A program made the translations under genes and the position numbers. Below the pieces are notes generated by a model, which had not been told where the DNA came from, did not search any database, and saw only the letters and a list, made by a program, of their open reading frames with translations. DNA of 33,941 nucleotides from JANTGF01 sp033791445 (lineage in GTDB: Bacteria; Bacteroidota; Bacteroidia; Bacteroidales; VadinHA17): NCBI GenBank assembly GCA_033791445.1, contig JASJGS010000231.1, forward strand, positions 1 to 33,941, given 5' to 3'. Below are positions 26,275 through 33,681 of the stretch, piece by piece. How positions within the stretch are numbered: position 1 is the stretch's first letter; every line of letters starts with the position of its first letter.

Positions 26275-26309
26275 AATAAGCATTCTGAGTTCAGGATGCT
26301 TATTTTTTT
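26275..26309 (+). terminator. Strong intrinsic terminator after the cDPG-synthetase-like gene
   Basis: A perfect 9-bp outer stem, AATAAGCAT (26275-26283) with ATGCTTATT (26296-26304), continues inward through CTGA/TCAG. It is followed by an uninterrupted run of T (26303-26309). It ends the plus-strand transcript 28 bp after the stop codon. On the other strand the hairpin has no T-run, so it would stop the convergent EamA gene poorly. Confidence 0.88.
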
Positions 26310-26316
26310 ATCAAGC

Positions 26317-27255
26317 TTATGATTTTTTCTTAAATAACCTCTTTCCGGTTATAACAAGTATTACTCCAAGAACCGTAGCCAGGCCACCAATAAGCTGCAA
26401 AGTTTGGGGGAAAGTTCCAAAATAAACATAGGCTCCAATAAGAACGAATAAGCTTTTTGTGCTTCCAATAATGGATGCGCGGGAGACCTCTATATATTGC
26501 AGGGCAGAATAATTTGCCAAAGCTGTAAGAAAAGGACCTAGTAATGAACCAAGAATAATATTATACATTCCTTTCCATGATATGTTAAGAGGAACATGCT
26601 TAATTATTAACAGCATTAATGAAAAGACAAATAAATACATCACCCTATTCATGGCTAAAATACCTGGATCAACATTTTTAATTGTTTTTTTTGCTACAAT
26701 AAAAGCAAAGGAAAATAAAAAGGAAGCCAGAATAACATAGCCGGTTCCTTCCATAAAAATATCTGACAGGCTACTTCCTTTGTTAAAGCTGATTATAAAT
26801 GCCCCAGAAATTGTTAATACAAAACCAAAGGCTTCCAAAACATTGAATTTCTCTTTTAAGAGAAGGACTCCTAAAGTTGTTACGAAAACGGGTGTCATAT
26901 TTCCCAAAAAGGAAACAATGGCCGGGTTCTCTACCTTATTAATGGCAATAAAGAAGAAGGTGGTCCCCACAAGTTCAAAAACACCAATAAAAATCAAAGC
27001 CAGGTAAGAATTTCTTTTTAGCCTGGTAATATTTTTGTACTTTTTTGTAGGCAGTGCATATAAGAGATTCCACAAAATGGCAAAGCCAAACCAGTAAACC
27101 CCAAACTGAATTAAATCTACTTCATTCAATGCAGCTTTACTAAAAATAAATACATTCGACATTGACAGAACAGCAATAAAAGAAAACAAATAACCCTTGA
27201 GTTGATTATTTATTGGAATACTCTTGAATTTATCGAAAATTGATGGATTACTCAT
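26317..27255 (-). CDS. EamA/DMT-family inner-membrane exporter
   Basis: A 312-residue drug/metabolite transporter with ten hydrophobic segments in two five-helix halves, the EamA duplication. The first half begins YLFSFIAVLSMSNVFIFSKA and ends NMTPVFVTTLGVLLLKEKF (about 118-136). The second half ends SRASIIGSTKSLFVLIGAYV, then a Gly-rich last helix and a basic tail KRLFKKKS. Members export amino acids, nucleobases or other metabolites; the substrate cannot be inferred here. A TATATTTG -7 element lies about 38 bp upstream. The gene converges on the cDPG-synthetase-like gene. Confidence 0.88.
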   Translation of the reverse strand: MSNPSIFDKFKSIPINNQLKGYLFSFIAVLSMSNVFIFSKAALNEVDLIQFGVYWFGFAILWNLLYALPTKKYKNITRLKRNSYLALIFIGVFELVGTTFFFIAINKVENPAIVSFLGNMTPVFVTTLGVLLLKEKFNVLEAFGFVLTISGAFIISFNKGSSLSDIFMEGTGYVILASFLFSFAFIVAKKTIKNVDPGILAMNRVMYLFVFSLMLLIIKHVPLNISWKGMYNIILGSLLGPFLTALANYSALQYIEVSRASIIGSTKSLFVLIGAYVYFGTFPQTLQLIGGLATVLGVILVITGKRLFKKKS

Positions 27256-27292
27256 TTCAAATTGACATTTTACTCTCCTGGAAAAGGGAGTG

Positions 27293-27318
27293 CAAATATA
27301 GCCTAATTAAGCTTACAA
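27293..27318 (-). promoter_or_regulatory. Candidate promoter of the EamA exporter gene
   Basis: The minus strand reads TATATTTG (27300-27293), a perfect TAnnTTTG, followed by CA. A TTG (27318-27316) lies upstream with a 15-nt spacer, shorter than the usual 17-23, so the -33 box is weak. The transcript would start with a small imperfect hairpin, ACTC paired with GAGT, containing AGGAG. Confidence 0.45.
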
Positions 27319-27385
27319 AAAGAAAAACCAGAAAACGAATATACTCCTATTTGAGGGTGAGCAAGGGTAGTCAATAGGCATGGTC

Positions 27386-27399
27386 AGGGATAATTCCCT
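27386..27399 (-). other. Small hairpin downstream of pgi
   Basis: AGGGA and TCCCT form a perfect 5-bp stem around the loop TAAT, 15 bp after the pgi stop. No T-tract follows on either strand, so it is at best a weak terminator or an mRNA 3' end stabiliser. The remaining gap up to the EamA promoter shows nothing else. Confidence 0.3.
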
Positions 27400-27413
27400 T
27401 AACAGATAATCAA

Positions 27414-28754
27414 TTACTTAATCAATTTATTTAGACGTTCCGTTTCGGCTTCAAAGCCTGGTTTGCCAAGTAAAGCGAACATATTTTTCTTGTAGGCTTC
27501 AACACCGGGTTGATCAAAAGGATTAATTCCAAGCGTGTATCCACTTATAGCACAAGAAATTTCAAAGAAGTAAATTAGTTGCCCCATATTATATTCATCG
27601 AGTGTATCAACTTCAATCCTGATATTTGGCACACCGCCATCAATATGTGCCATTAAGGTCCCTAGTTCCGCCATTTTATTGACTTCATCAACTCGTTTTC
27701 CAGCCAGATAGTTTAGCTTATCAAGATTATTCTCATCATCTGGAACCAGAAGTTTGTATTTTGAATTTTTAATTGAGATAACCGTTTCGAAGAGTTCTCT
27801 TCTACCCTCCTGAATGTATTGTCCCATTGAATGTAGGTCTGTGGTAAGGTCAACACTTGCAGGAAATATTCCTTTGTTCTCCTTGCCTTCGCTTTCCCCA
27901 AAAAGTTGTTTCCACCATTCAGAAAAATAATGCAACTTAGGATTATAATTCACCAATATTTCTATAAACTTACCTTTGTTATATAGAGCATTCCTGGCAG
28001 CAGCATACATAGCAGCCGGATTTTCCTCGACCTTAACATCTCCCATCGTTCTTTGCCTCATATCTTCAGCTCCCTTGAGCAAACTTACTATATCTATTCC
28101 GGAGATTGCCAGAGGAATTAAACCCACTGGTGTAAGAACGGAAAACCTCCCTCCCACATCATCAGGAATAACAAATGAGGCGTATCCCTCCTGTTCTACC
28201 ATTTTTCTTAAAGCTCCTTTACTGGAGTCTGTTATTGCAATAATTCTTTCCCTGGCTTCAGCTGGTCCAACAGAATTGACTAATTGTTCTTTTAATAGTC
28301 GAAAAGCAAGTGCTGGCTCTGTAGTTGTCCCCGATTTTGAAACCACCACTAGGCCATAAGACCTATTCTCCAGAAAATCAAGTAATTCAAACAGATAATC
28401 TTCTCCAATATTCTGCCCTGCATAGATTATTTGAGGGTCCTCACTCTTTTCAACCAGGTAATCAAAGCTTCCAATTGATGATTCTGAAACTGCACGAGTT
28501 CCAAGATATGATCCACCAATCCCAATTACAACTATAAAATCTACTTTATCCTTAAGGTTCTTTGCAAGGTTAAGAATTTCCTTCAAAGGACCTTCATCAT
28601 AAGATCCGGGGAGATCAAGCCAGCCAAGAAAATCATTTCCTGCTCCTGTTTTAGAATGGAGGGTTTTTAAACTATTATTTACTTCTTCTTTAGCTTCTGA
28701 AAGATCAGTTTCAGATATAAAGGGATGAATATGAGCAAGATCTAATTTGAGCAT
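27414..28754 (-). CDS. pgi: Glucose-6-phosphate isomerase
   Basis: Interconverts glucose 6-phosphate and fructose 6-phosphate in glycolysis and gluconeogenesis. The 446-residue protein is of the short type found in Bacillus, rather than the 550-residue E. coli type. It shows VVIGIGGSYLGTRA (75-88), the phosphate-binding SKSGTTTEPA (139-148), GGRFSVLTPVGL (201-212), GESEGKENKGIFP (286-298) with a catalytic Glu, and LHSMGQYIQEG (307-317) with the ring-opening His308. A C-terminal GVEAYKKNMF carries the conserved Lys. It lies 18 bp after gpsA and is probably co-transcribed from the gpsA promoter. Confidence 0.96.
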   Translation of the reverse strand: MLKLDLAHIHPFISETDLSEAKEEVNNSLKTLHSKTGAGNDFLGWLDLPGSYDEGPLKEILNLAKNLKDKVDFIVVIGIGGSYLGTRAVSESSIGSFDYLVEKSEDPQIIYAGQNIGEDYLFELLDFLENRSYGLVVVSKSGTTTEPALAFRLLKEQLVNSVGPAEARERIIAITDSSKGALRKMVEQEGYASFVIPDDVGGRFSVLTPVGLIPLAISGIDIVSLLKGAEDMRQRTMGDVKVEENPAAMYAAARNALYNKGKFIEILVNYNPKLHYFSEWWKQLFGESEGKENKGIFPASVDLTTDLHSMGQYIQEGRRELFETVISIKNSKYKLLVPDDENNLDKLNYLAGKRVDEVNKMAELGTLMAHIDGGVPNIRIEVDTLDEYNMGQLIYFFEISCAISGYTLGINPFDQPGVEAYKKNMFALLGKPGFEAETERLNKLIK

Positions 28755-28772
28755 AATTAATTGTTTTAAAAC

Positions 28773-29765
28773 CTATTTCATGAATTTAGTTAATAATTGC
28801 ATTTCAACCATTGGAGATATTCCTTCATATAGTATCCGGTAAACAGCTTCAGCAATCGGCATAATAACCTTATGCTCTTTATTACTTTCGTGAATACACT
28901 TGGCAGCAAAATACCCTTCAGCAATCATATTCATCTCAAGATGGGCAGCTTTTACTGAATATCCTTTCCCAACCATGGTTCCCAGTAGTCTATTTCGGCT
29001 AAATTGTGAATACGCCGTAACCAGCAAGTCTCCCAGGTATGCCGATGATTTAATATCGCGTGTAATGGGATGTACCTTGTCAACAAATCGCTTAATCTCC
29101 TGAATGGCATTAGATATTAATACAGCCTGGAAATTATCACCATATCCCAATCCATGGTAGATACCAGCAGCAAGTGCCATTATGTTTTTCAGTACAGCCG
29201 AATATTCTGTACCATAAATATCATCAGAAGGAATTGAGTTAATATAATGACAGTCAAAATAAGAACATAAATCTTCAGATAGTGCCGCATTCATTGATGC
29301 AAATGTAAGGTATGAAAGACGCTCCAGAGCAACCTCCTCTGCATGACTGGGTCCTGATATTACGGCTATAGATTCCAGTGGTACATTATAATACTGGTTG
29401 AAAAATTCTCCAATGATGAGATTCTTTTCAGGTATTATCCCTTTAACTGCAGATACAATAATTTTTTTCTCCAGAATCGATCTTACCGGATTCATAGCAT
29501 CTTCAAGGAATACCGCAGGAATGGCCAATATTAAAATATCAGATTCATCGACAACTTCTTTGATGTTATCTGATAATCGCAACCGGCTAACATCCAATTC
29601 TACTGAACTTAAATATTGTGGGTTATGATGATATTTTTGAATATGTTTTATCCTATCGGAATTCCGCATGAACCAGGCAACTTCCGACTGGGTTTCAAGA
29701 AGAATCTTGACCAATGCAGTTGCCCAACTTCCTCCTCCTAGAACAGCAATTTTACGTTGTTGCAT
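28773..29765 (-). CDS. gpsA: Glycerol-3-phosphate dehydrogenase [NAD(P)+]
   Basis: Reduces dihydroxyacetone phosphate to sn-glycerol 3-phosphate, the backbone of phospholipids. The 330-residue protein begins with the Rossmann motif KIAVLGGGSWATAL (5-18). SAVKGI (105-110) contains the substrate-binding Lys108, SGPSHAEEVA lies at 137-146, and TEYSAVLKNIMALAAG (186-201) contains the catalytic Lys193. GLGYGDNF follows, as in other Bacteroidota members. A promoter lies 23-50 bp upstream and pgi follows after 18 bp, so triose/hexose interconversion and lipid precursor supply share one transcript. Confidence 0.96.
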   Translation of the reverse strand: MQQRKIAVLGGGSWATALVKILLETQSEVAWFMRNSDRIKHIQKYHHNPQYLSSVELDVSRLRLSDNIKEVVDESDILILAIPAVFLEDAMNPVRSILEKKIIVSAVKGIIPEKNLIIGEFFNQYYNVPLESIAVISGPSHAEEVALERLSYLTFASMNAALSEDLCSYFDCHYINSIPSDDIYGTEYSAVLKNIMALAAGIYHGLGYGDNFQAVLISNAIQEIKRFVDKVHPITRDIKSSAYLGDLLVTAYSQFSRNRLLGTMVGKGYSVKAAHLEMNMIAEGYFAAKCIHESNKEHKVIMPIAEAVYRILYEGISPMVEMQLLTKFMK

Positions 29766-29787
29766 TATGAATTATTAAAAGCAGAAA

Positions 29788-29815
29788 CAAAAGTATCAAA
29801 TTATTTTAAAAGCAA
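29788..29815 (-). promoter_or_regulatory. Promoter of gpsA-pgi
   Basis: The minus strand reads TTG (29815-29813), a 17-nt spacer, then TACTTTTG (29795-29788), a full match to the Bacteroidota promoter. The transcript would start about 16 nt before the gpsA ATG. Confidence 0.55.
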
Positions 29816-29873
29816 TTAATCAAAAAAACTATTACATTTTCCTGTCAATCAAAGTAAATAGGTACACCTGGAA

Positions 29874-32258
29874 TTAATTCTGTCGAATTGAATCCACAGG
29901 ATTTGCATTCCCTGCTCTAAATGTATGAAAGCTAACCGTTATAAGTGCGATAAATAGTATTGCCAATCCGGAAATAACAAAAATCCATATAGAAAGAGGA
30001 GTCTTATATGTATAGTTTTGTAACCAGTCTTTCATTAAAAAATAAGCAATAGGAAATGCAATCATCATTGAAAATAGAATCAATATAAAAAACTCTTTTG
30101 TTATCATTCCAGTTATATTAGAGACATTGGCACCAAGTACTTTTCTAATGCCAATTTCCTTTGTTCTTTGCTCAACTGTATATGACGATAGACCATATAA
30201 ACCAAGGATAGCAATTATAATGGTTAAAATGGCGAAAACTGCAAGAATGAAACCCCTTTTCTGGTCTTCCTCAAATTGATTGTTAAAATCATCTTCCAAA
30301 TATTCGTATTCTAAGGGTATATCGGGATATACTTCCTTCCACTTTTTCTCAATAAATCCTATTGTAGAATCAATATTACTATCATCAATCTTTATATAAA
30401 TAACTCTGTTATCCAATCTGAAAAGTAGCATGTAAGACTCCACTTCATTATATAATCCAGTTTGATTAAAATCCTTCATCAAGCCAACAACCCTGGCTAC
30501 TGGATTTTCATTATCAGGTGATCCTCCAATTTGCACCTTCTTACCAATTGGGTTTTCCCAATTCATTCTTTTAGCAAGAGTTTGATTAATGATAACTCCC
30601 GTAGCTGTATCAGCCATTATCTCCCTGGAGAAACCCCTCCCTTCTAGTATAGTGATTCCAAGTGTTTCAATAAAAGTATCATCACAAGCACCAAAGTTCA
30701 CACCTCTTTCATCCATACCTTCAGGTGTTTCCACCATAAAAATAGATTTGCTTGAACCTCCCCCTACTATGGTATTGGTGGTTCCAACATTCAATATTTG
30801 TGGATTTGCAACCAGTGCTTCTTTAAATACATCTGCCTGATTTACCATGTCTCTTGTAGAAAGATTCAGCCTTATTACATTTGTTTTATCAAAGCCTACA
30901 TCTTTGTTCTTTAGGAAACTAATCTGGCTATATACCACCCACGTACTGATAATCATGACCAGAGATATTGAAAACTGAACTACAACAAGAATTTTCCTGA
31001 AAGAAAACTTTTTGTAACCAGAACTTACCTCTCCTTTTAAAACTTTCGAAGGATTATACTGTGACAAATAAAAAGCCGGATAGCTTCCTCCTGCAACGCC
31101 CAGGAGAAGTACTATTCCAGCAAGAGAAAGTACCATTCTTGTCTCAAATAGTGAGGAGAAATCCAATTCCTTTCCAGATAATAAATTAAACTCAGGTAAT
31201 AACAATTTTACAAGTAACACAGAAAGAAAAACGGAAATGAGGGTTAACATCATTGACTCTGTAAGGAACTGGGAAATAAGCAGTTTTCGACTGGAACCCA
31301 TAACCTTTCTCAGGCCAACTTCACGTGCCCTCCTGGTAGAACGTGCTGTTGCCAGGTTCATATAGTTTATGCTGGCAATCACCAACATAAACAAGGCTAC
31401 AACTGAAAAAATATAAATATAGGCCTTGCTTCCTGTTGGTTCTGGTTCTCCTTCATAGGTTGAGTTAAGATGAATCCAGGGAAGGGGATGCAGCACATAT
31501 TCAACTTTAATCCCCATAGCTTCAAATATTTGAGCCATATACTTATCATACATTTCAGAAATCTTGGATTCAAATTGTTTATAATCTGTATCTTCAGGAA
31601 GCAGCAAGTATGTATATACTCCAAAACTTCCCCAACTACCCATTTGACGTGGCAAAGTATTTCGGGAGACCAACGCTGAAAATTTTAAATGTGAATTCTC
31701 AGGCACATCCTCCATAAGGCCAGTAACCTTATATAAGTCTTCTCCGGTAGTTTCAATTGATTTCCCAAGCGGGTCGTCGCTTCCAAAATATCTCTCCGAA
31801 AATGATCGGGTTAAAATAATGGAATTTGGTTCATTAAGTGCAGTTTCTGGATTACCGGAGATAAGTTTCCAACTGAATACATCAAGAACTGTAGAATCAA
31901 CGAAATACACATCGTCTTCATAAAAAAAAGTTTCATCCGTCTTAAAAAGTGTTCTTCCGGCATCAATATATCGAACATATTCCAATACTTCGGGATAATC
32001 TTCCTTTACCTGAGGAGCAAAGGGTATTTGGGCCACAGCCCAGCCAAAAGCATCATCAGGTTCAGTAATATTTGAGACAACACGATAAATATTATCTGAA
32101 TTCTCATGATACCGGTCATAACTTAACTCATTCGACACATATAACAAGAGAAAAATACTACTCGTAATACCAATCGTTAAGCCAACGATATTAAATAGAC
32201 TATAAAATAAATCTTTGCGAATAACGCGAAAGGCAACCTTTAGTAGATTCTGAAACAT
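29874..32258 (-). CDS. Large FtsX-type ABC transporter permease with two MacB_PCD/FtsX modules
   Basis: A 794-residue permease made of two halves, each with a periplasmic MacB_PCD domain and an FtsX domain. The N-terminus, MFQNLLKVAFRVIRKDLFYS, then LFNIVGLTIGITSSIFLLLY and SYDRYHENSDNIYRV (46-60), is typical of the large Bacteroidota family of such proteins. The FtsX loop motif occurs twice: RAREVGLRKVMGSSRKLL about one third along and TKEIGIRKVLGANVSN near the C-terminus. About eight membrane helices are seen. The family is often found near two-component regulators or an ATPase of the LolD type; neither is in this window, so its partner must be encoded elsewhere. Substrate unknown. No TAnnTTTG element was found just upstream. 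The 108-bp gap to gpsA shows no terminator. Confidence 0.9.
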   Translation of the reverse strand: MFQNLLKVAFRVIRKDLFYSLFNIVGLTIGITSSIFLLLYVSNELSYDRYHENSDNIYRVVSNITEPDDAFGWAVAQIPFAPQVKEDYPEVLEYVRYIDAGRTLFKTDETFFYEDDVYFVDSTVLDVFSWKLISGNPETALNEPNSIILTRSFSERYFGSDDPLGKSIETTGEDLYKVTGLMEDVPENSHLKFSALVSRNTLPRQMGSWGSFGVYTYLLLPEDTDYKQFESKISEMYDKYMAQIFEAMGIKVEYVLHPLPWIHLNSTYEGEPEPTGSKAYIYIFSVVALFMLVIASINYMNLATARSTRRAREVGLRKVMGSSRKLLISQFLTESMMLTLISVFLSVLLVKLLLPEFNLLSGKELDFSSLFETRMVLSLAGIVLLLGVAGGSYPAFYLSQYNPSKVLKGEVSSGYKKFSFRKILVVVQFSISLVMIISTWVVYSQISFLKNKDVGFDKTNVIRLNLSTRDMVNQADVFKEALVANPQILNVGTTNTIVGGGSSKSIFMVETPEGMDERGVNFGACDDTFIETLGITILEGRGFSREIMADTATGVIINQTLAKRMNWENPIGKKVQIGGSPDNENPVARVVGLMKDFNQTGLYNEVESYMLLFRLDNRVIYIKIDDSNIDSTIGFIEKKWKEVYPDIPLEYEYLEDDFNNQFEEDQKRGFILAVFAILTIIIAILGLYGLSSYTVEQRTKEIGIRKVLGANVSNITGMITKEFFILILFSMMIAFPIAYFLMKDWLQNYTYKTPLSIWIFVISGLAILFIALITVSFHTFRAGNANPVDSIRQN

Positions 32259-32564
32259 ATCAGTAAATTAAATTTTTAGACTAAATGAGTTTTGGGGGGT
32301 TAAAGAATAATTCGCCTAATGGATTTGGTAGGGTTTAAGAGAGGCTAATTAATAGAAATACAGGGTTAAAGACAAGCTAAAAGTAATAAAAACCAAATAA
32401 TGAGGATGATTTTTTTCATAAAAAATGTTAAATGTTTGCAATTTTTCCAGCTAAGTTAAGCTGTGCATAATTTTGCTTTTGGAATAAAATGTATATTTTT
32501 GAGAGAAGTGCAATAGAAATTTAAGTATTTTTAAACATTATTTCATCCATTAAATTAAAACGAA
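32259..32564. other. 306-bp divergent intergenic region with three GGGTTAAAG-like repeats
   Basis: This gap separates the large permease gene (minus) from the haem-binding gene pair (plus). Three direct repeats lie at 32297-32305 (GGGTTAAAG), 32331-32339 (GGGTTTAAG) and 32363-32371 (GGGTTAAAG), starting 34 and 32 bp apart, close to three helical turns. The first is part of a run of six G. The plus-strand promoter for the haem-binding genes lies at 32472-32501. No open frame of note and no RNA family was recognised. Confidence 0.45.
32472..32501 (+). promoter_or_regulatory. Promoter of the haem-binding gene pair
   Basis: TTTG (32472-32475), an 18-nt spacer and TATTTTTG (32494-32501) match the Bacteroidota promoter consensus. 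Transcription would start near 32507, leaving a leader of about 57 nt before the ATG at 32565. Confidence 0.55.
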
Positions 32565-32978
32565 ATGAAAAAAACTATTACCCTTGGTATATTGTTAATT
32601 GGCCTAGTAACAATTATAAGTGCTTTTTCAATAAAAAGCGGATCTGTTTTTGTAGAATCAGACTTTAATTCCCCGAAATTACTTGTTGATGAATTTCCGG
32701 ATGATGTAGCTAAGATACTTAAGGTTCATTGCAACGATTGTCATGTTGCAGCATCAAAAAACACCAAAGCAAAAGGTAAATTAAACTTTGACAAATGGGA
32801 TGATTATAGTATGATGAAAAAAACCGGGAAGTTGAATGATATCATTGAAACTGTAAATGATGGAAAAATGCCTCCAAAAAAGTATTTAGAAAAATATCCG
32901 GATAAAAAATTATCTAAAGATCAGATCAAACTTGTCACTGATTGGGCTCAGAAAACCATGGACTCATTTAAGGATTAA
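32565..32978 (+). CDS. Exported haem-binding (Haem_bd) c-type protein
   Basis: A 137-residue protein with an N-terminal signal peptide or anchor (MKKTITLGILLIGLVTIISA). It has a single c-type haem motif CNDCH at 56-60. After it come KLNFDKWDDYS (72-82) and GKMPPKKYLEKYPDKKLSK (100-118), where Met102 could be the distal ligand. The order CxxCH, NFxxW, GxMPxxxY and a C-terminal W (Trp127 in VTDWAQK) fits the Haem_bd domain common in Bacteroidota. Haem would be attached in the periplasm; an electron-transfer or redox-sensing role is plausible but unproven. It starts the pair after its own promoter; the next gene begins 25 bp downstream and encodes a paralogous domain. Confidence 0.85.
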   Translation: MKKTITLGILLIGLVTIISAFSIKSGSVFVESDFNSPKLLVDEFPDDVAKILKVHCNDCHVAASKNTKAKGKLNFDKWDDYSMMKKTGKLNDIIETVNDGKMPPKKYLEKYPDKKLSKDQIKLVTDWAQKTMDSFKD

Positions 32979-33003
32979 AATCCATAATTTAATATTTTAT
33001 ATT

Positions 33004-33471
33004 GTGAAGAAAACAACTCGTAGGATTATATATATATTAATCCTGGGGTTTATTATACTCCAGTTTTTCCAACCAGAAAAGAACCTGGGTGAAAGAGATG
33101 TGCCTGAGGATTTGTTTAATACCGTGAGTGTTGATAAAGATGTCAGAGATATTTTGGAGACAAGTTGTTATGACTGTCATTCAAATTTCACGAACTACCC
33201 ATGGTATAGTAATATTTCACCCGTTTCTATCTTTCTAAATAAGCATATAGTAAATGGCAAGAAAGAATTAAACTTTTCTGAGTGGGGAAACTATTCGGAT
33301 AGAGATAAAATCAGCAGGTTGGTAGATATTTATGAAGCCATCGAAAGTGGGGAGATGCCCTTACAGAGTTACCTGATTATTCACAAGGATGCAGCACTCG
33401 ATGATGAAGCTATAGATAAGGTGCTTACCTGGACTGAAAATGAAGGGGAAATTCTATTCAAAATGAATTAA
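33004..33471 (+). CDS. Membrane-anchored haem-binding (Haem_bd) protein
   Basis: A 155-residue paralogue of the preceding protein. A basic start and one hydrophobic helix (about 9-22, IYILILGFIILQFF) without a clear cleavage site suggest an inner-membrane anchor. The haem motif CYDCH lies at 55-59, preceded by VRDILETS. SNFTNYPWYSNISPVS (60-75), LNFSEWGNYS (89-98), GEMPLQSYLIIH (116-127) and a late W (Trp143) complete the Haem_bd pattern. The GTG at 33004 was chosen: it gives a normal KKTTRR-helix N-terminus 25 bp after the previous gene. A longer frame would need a TTG at 32932 inside that gene. No terminator is seen after it. Confidence 0.83.
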   Translation: MKKTTRRIIYILILGFIILQFFQPEKNLGERDVPEDLFNTVSVDKDVRDILETSCYDCHSNFTNYPWYSNISPVSIFLNKHIVNGKKELNFSEWGNYSDRDKISRLVDIYEAIESGEMPLQSYLIIHKDAALDDEAIDKVLTWTENEGEILFKMN

Positions 33472-33681
33472 TTCACTGTATAGCTATTGTATTTGATGAT
33501 TATTATAGCTCAATATTGCATTCAATTTACATTTCAAGTTCATTTTACCTCTCTATGGCCTCAAATTTATACTCCTATTTCCCAGTCAAATAAGACTATT
33601 TACACAAATTTATTACATAGAGATATAATTTAATCAAATACATTTTACTAACTTTATTAGCTTAACTCTTTATGAAACCCT

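Noticed and set aside
27976..28359. Antisense open frame of 127 codons within pgi
   Set aside because: It is a shadow of pgi on the other strand: composition is low-complexity Ser/Thr/Ala with no recognisable motif, and pgi is certain.
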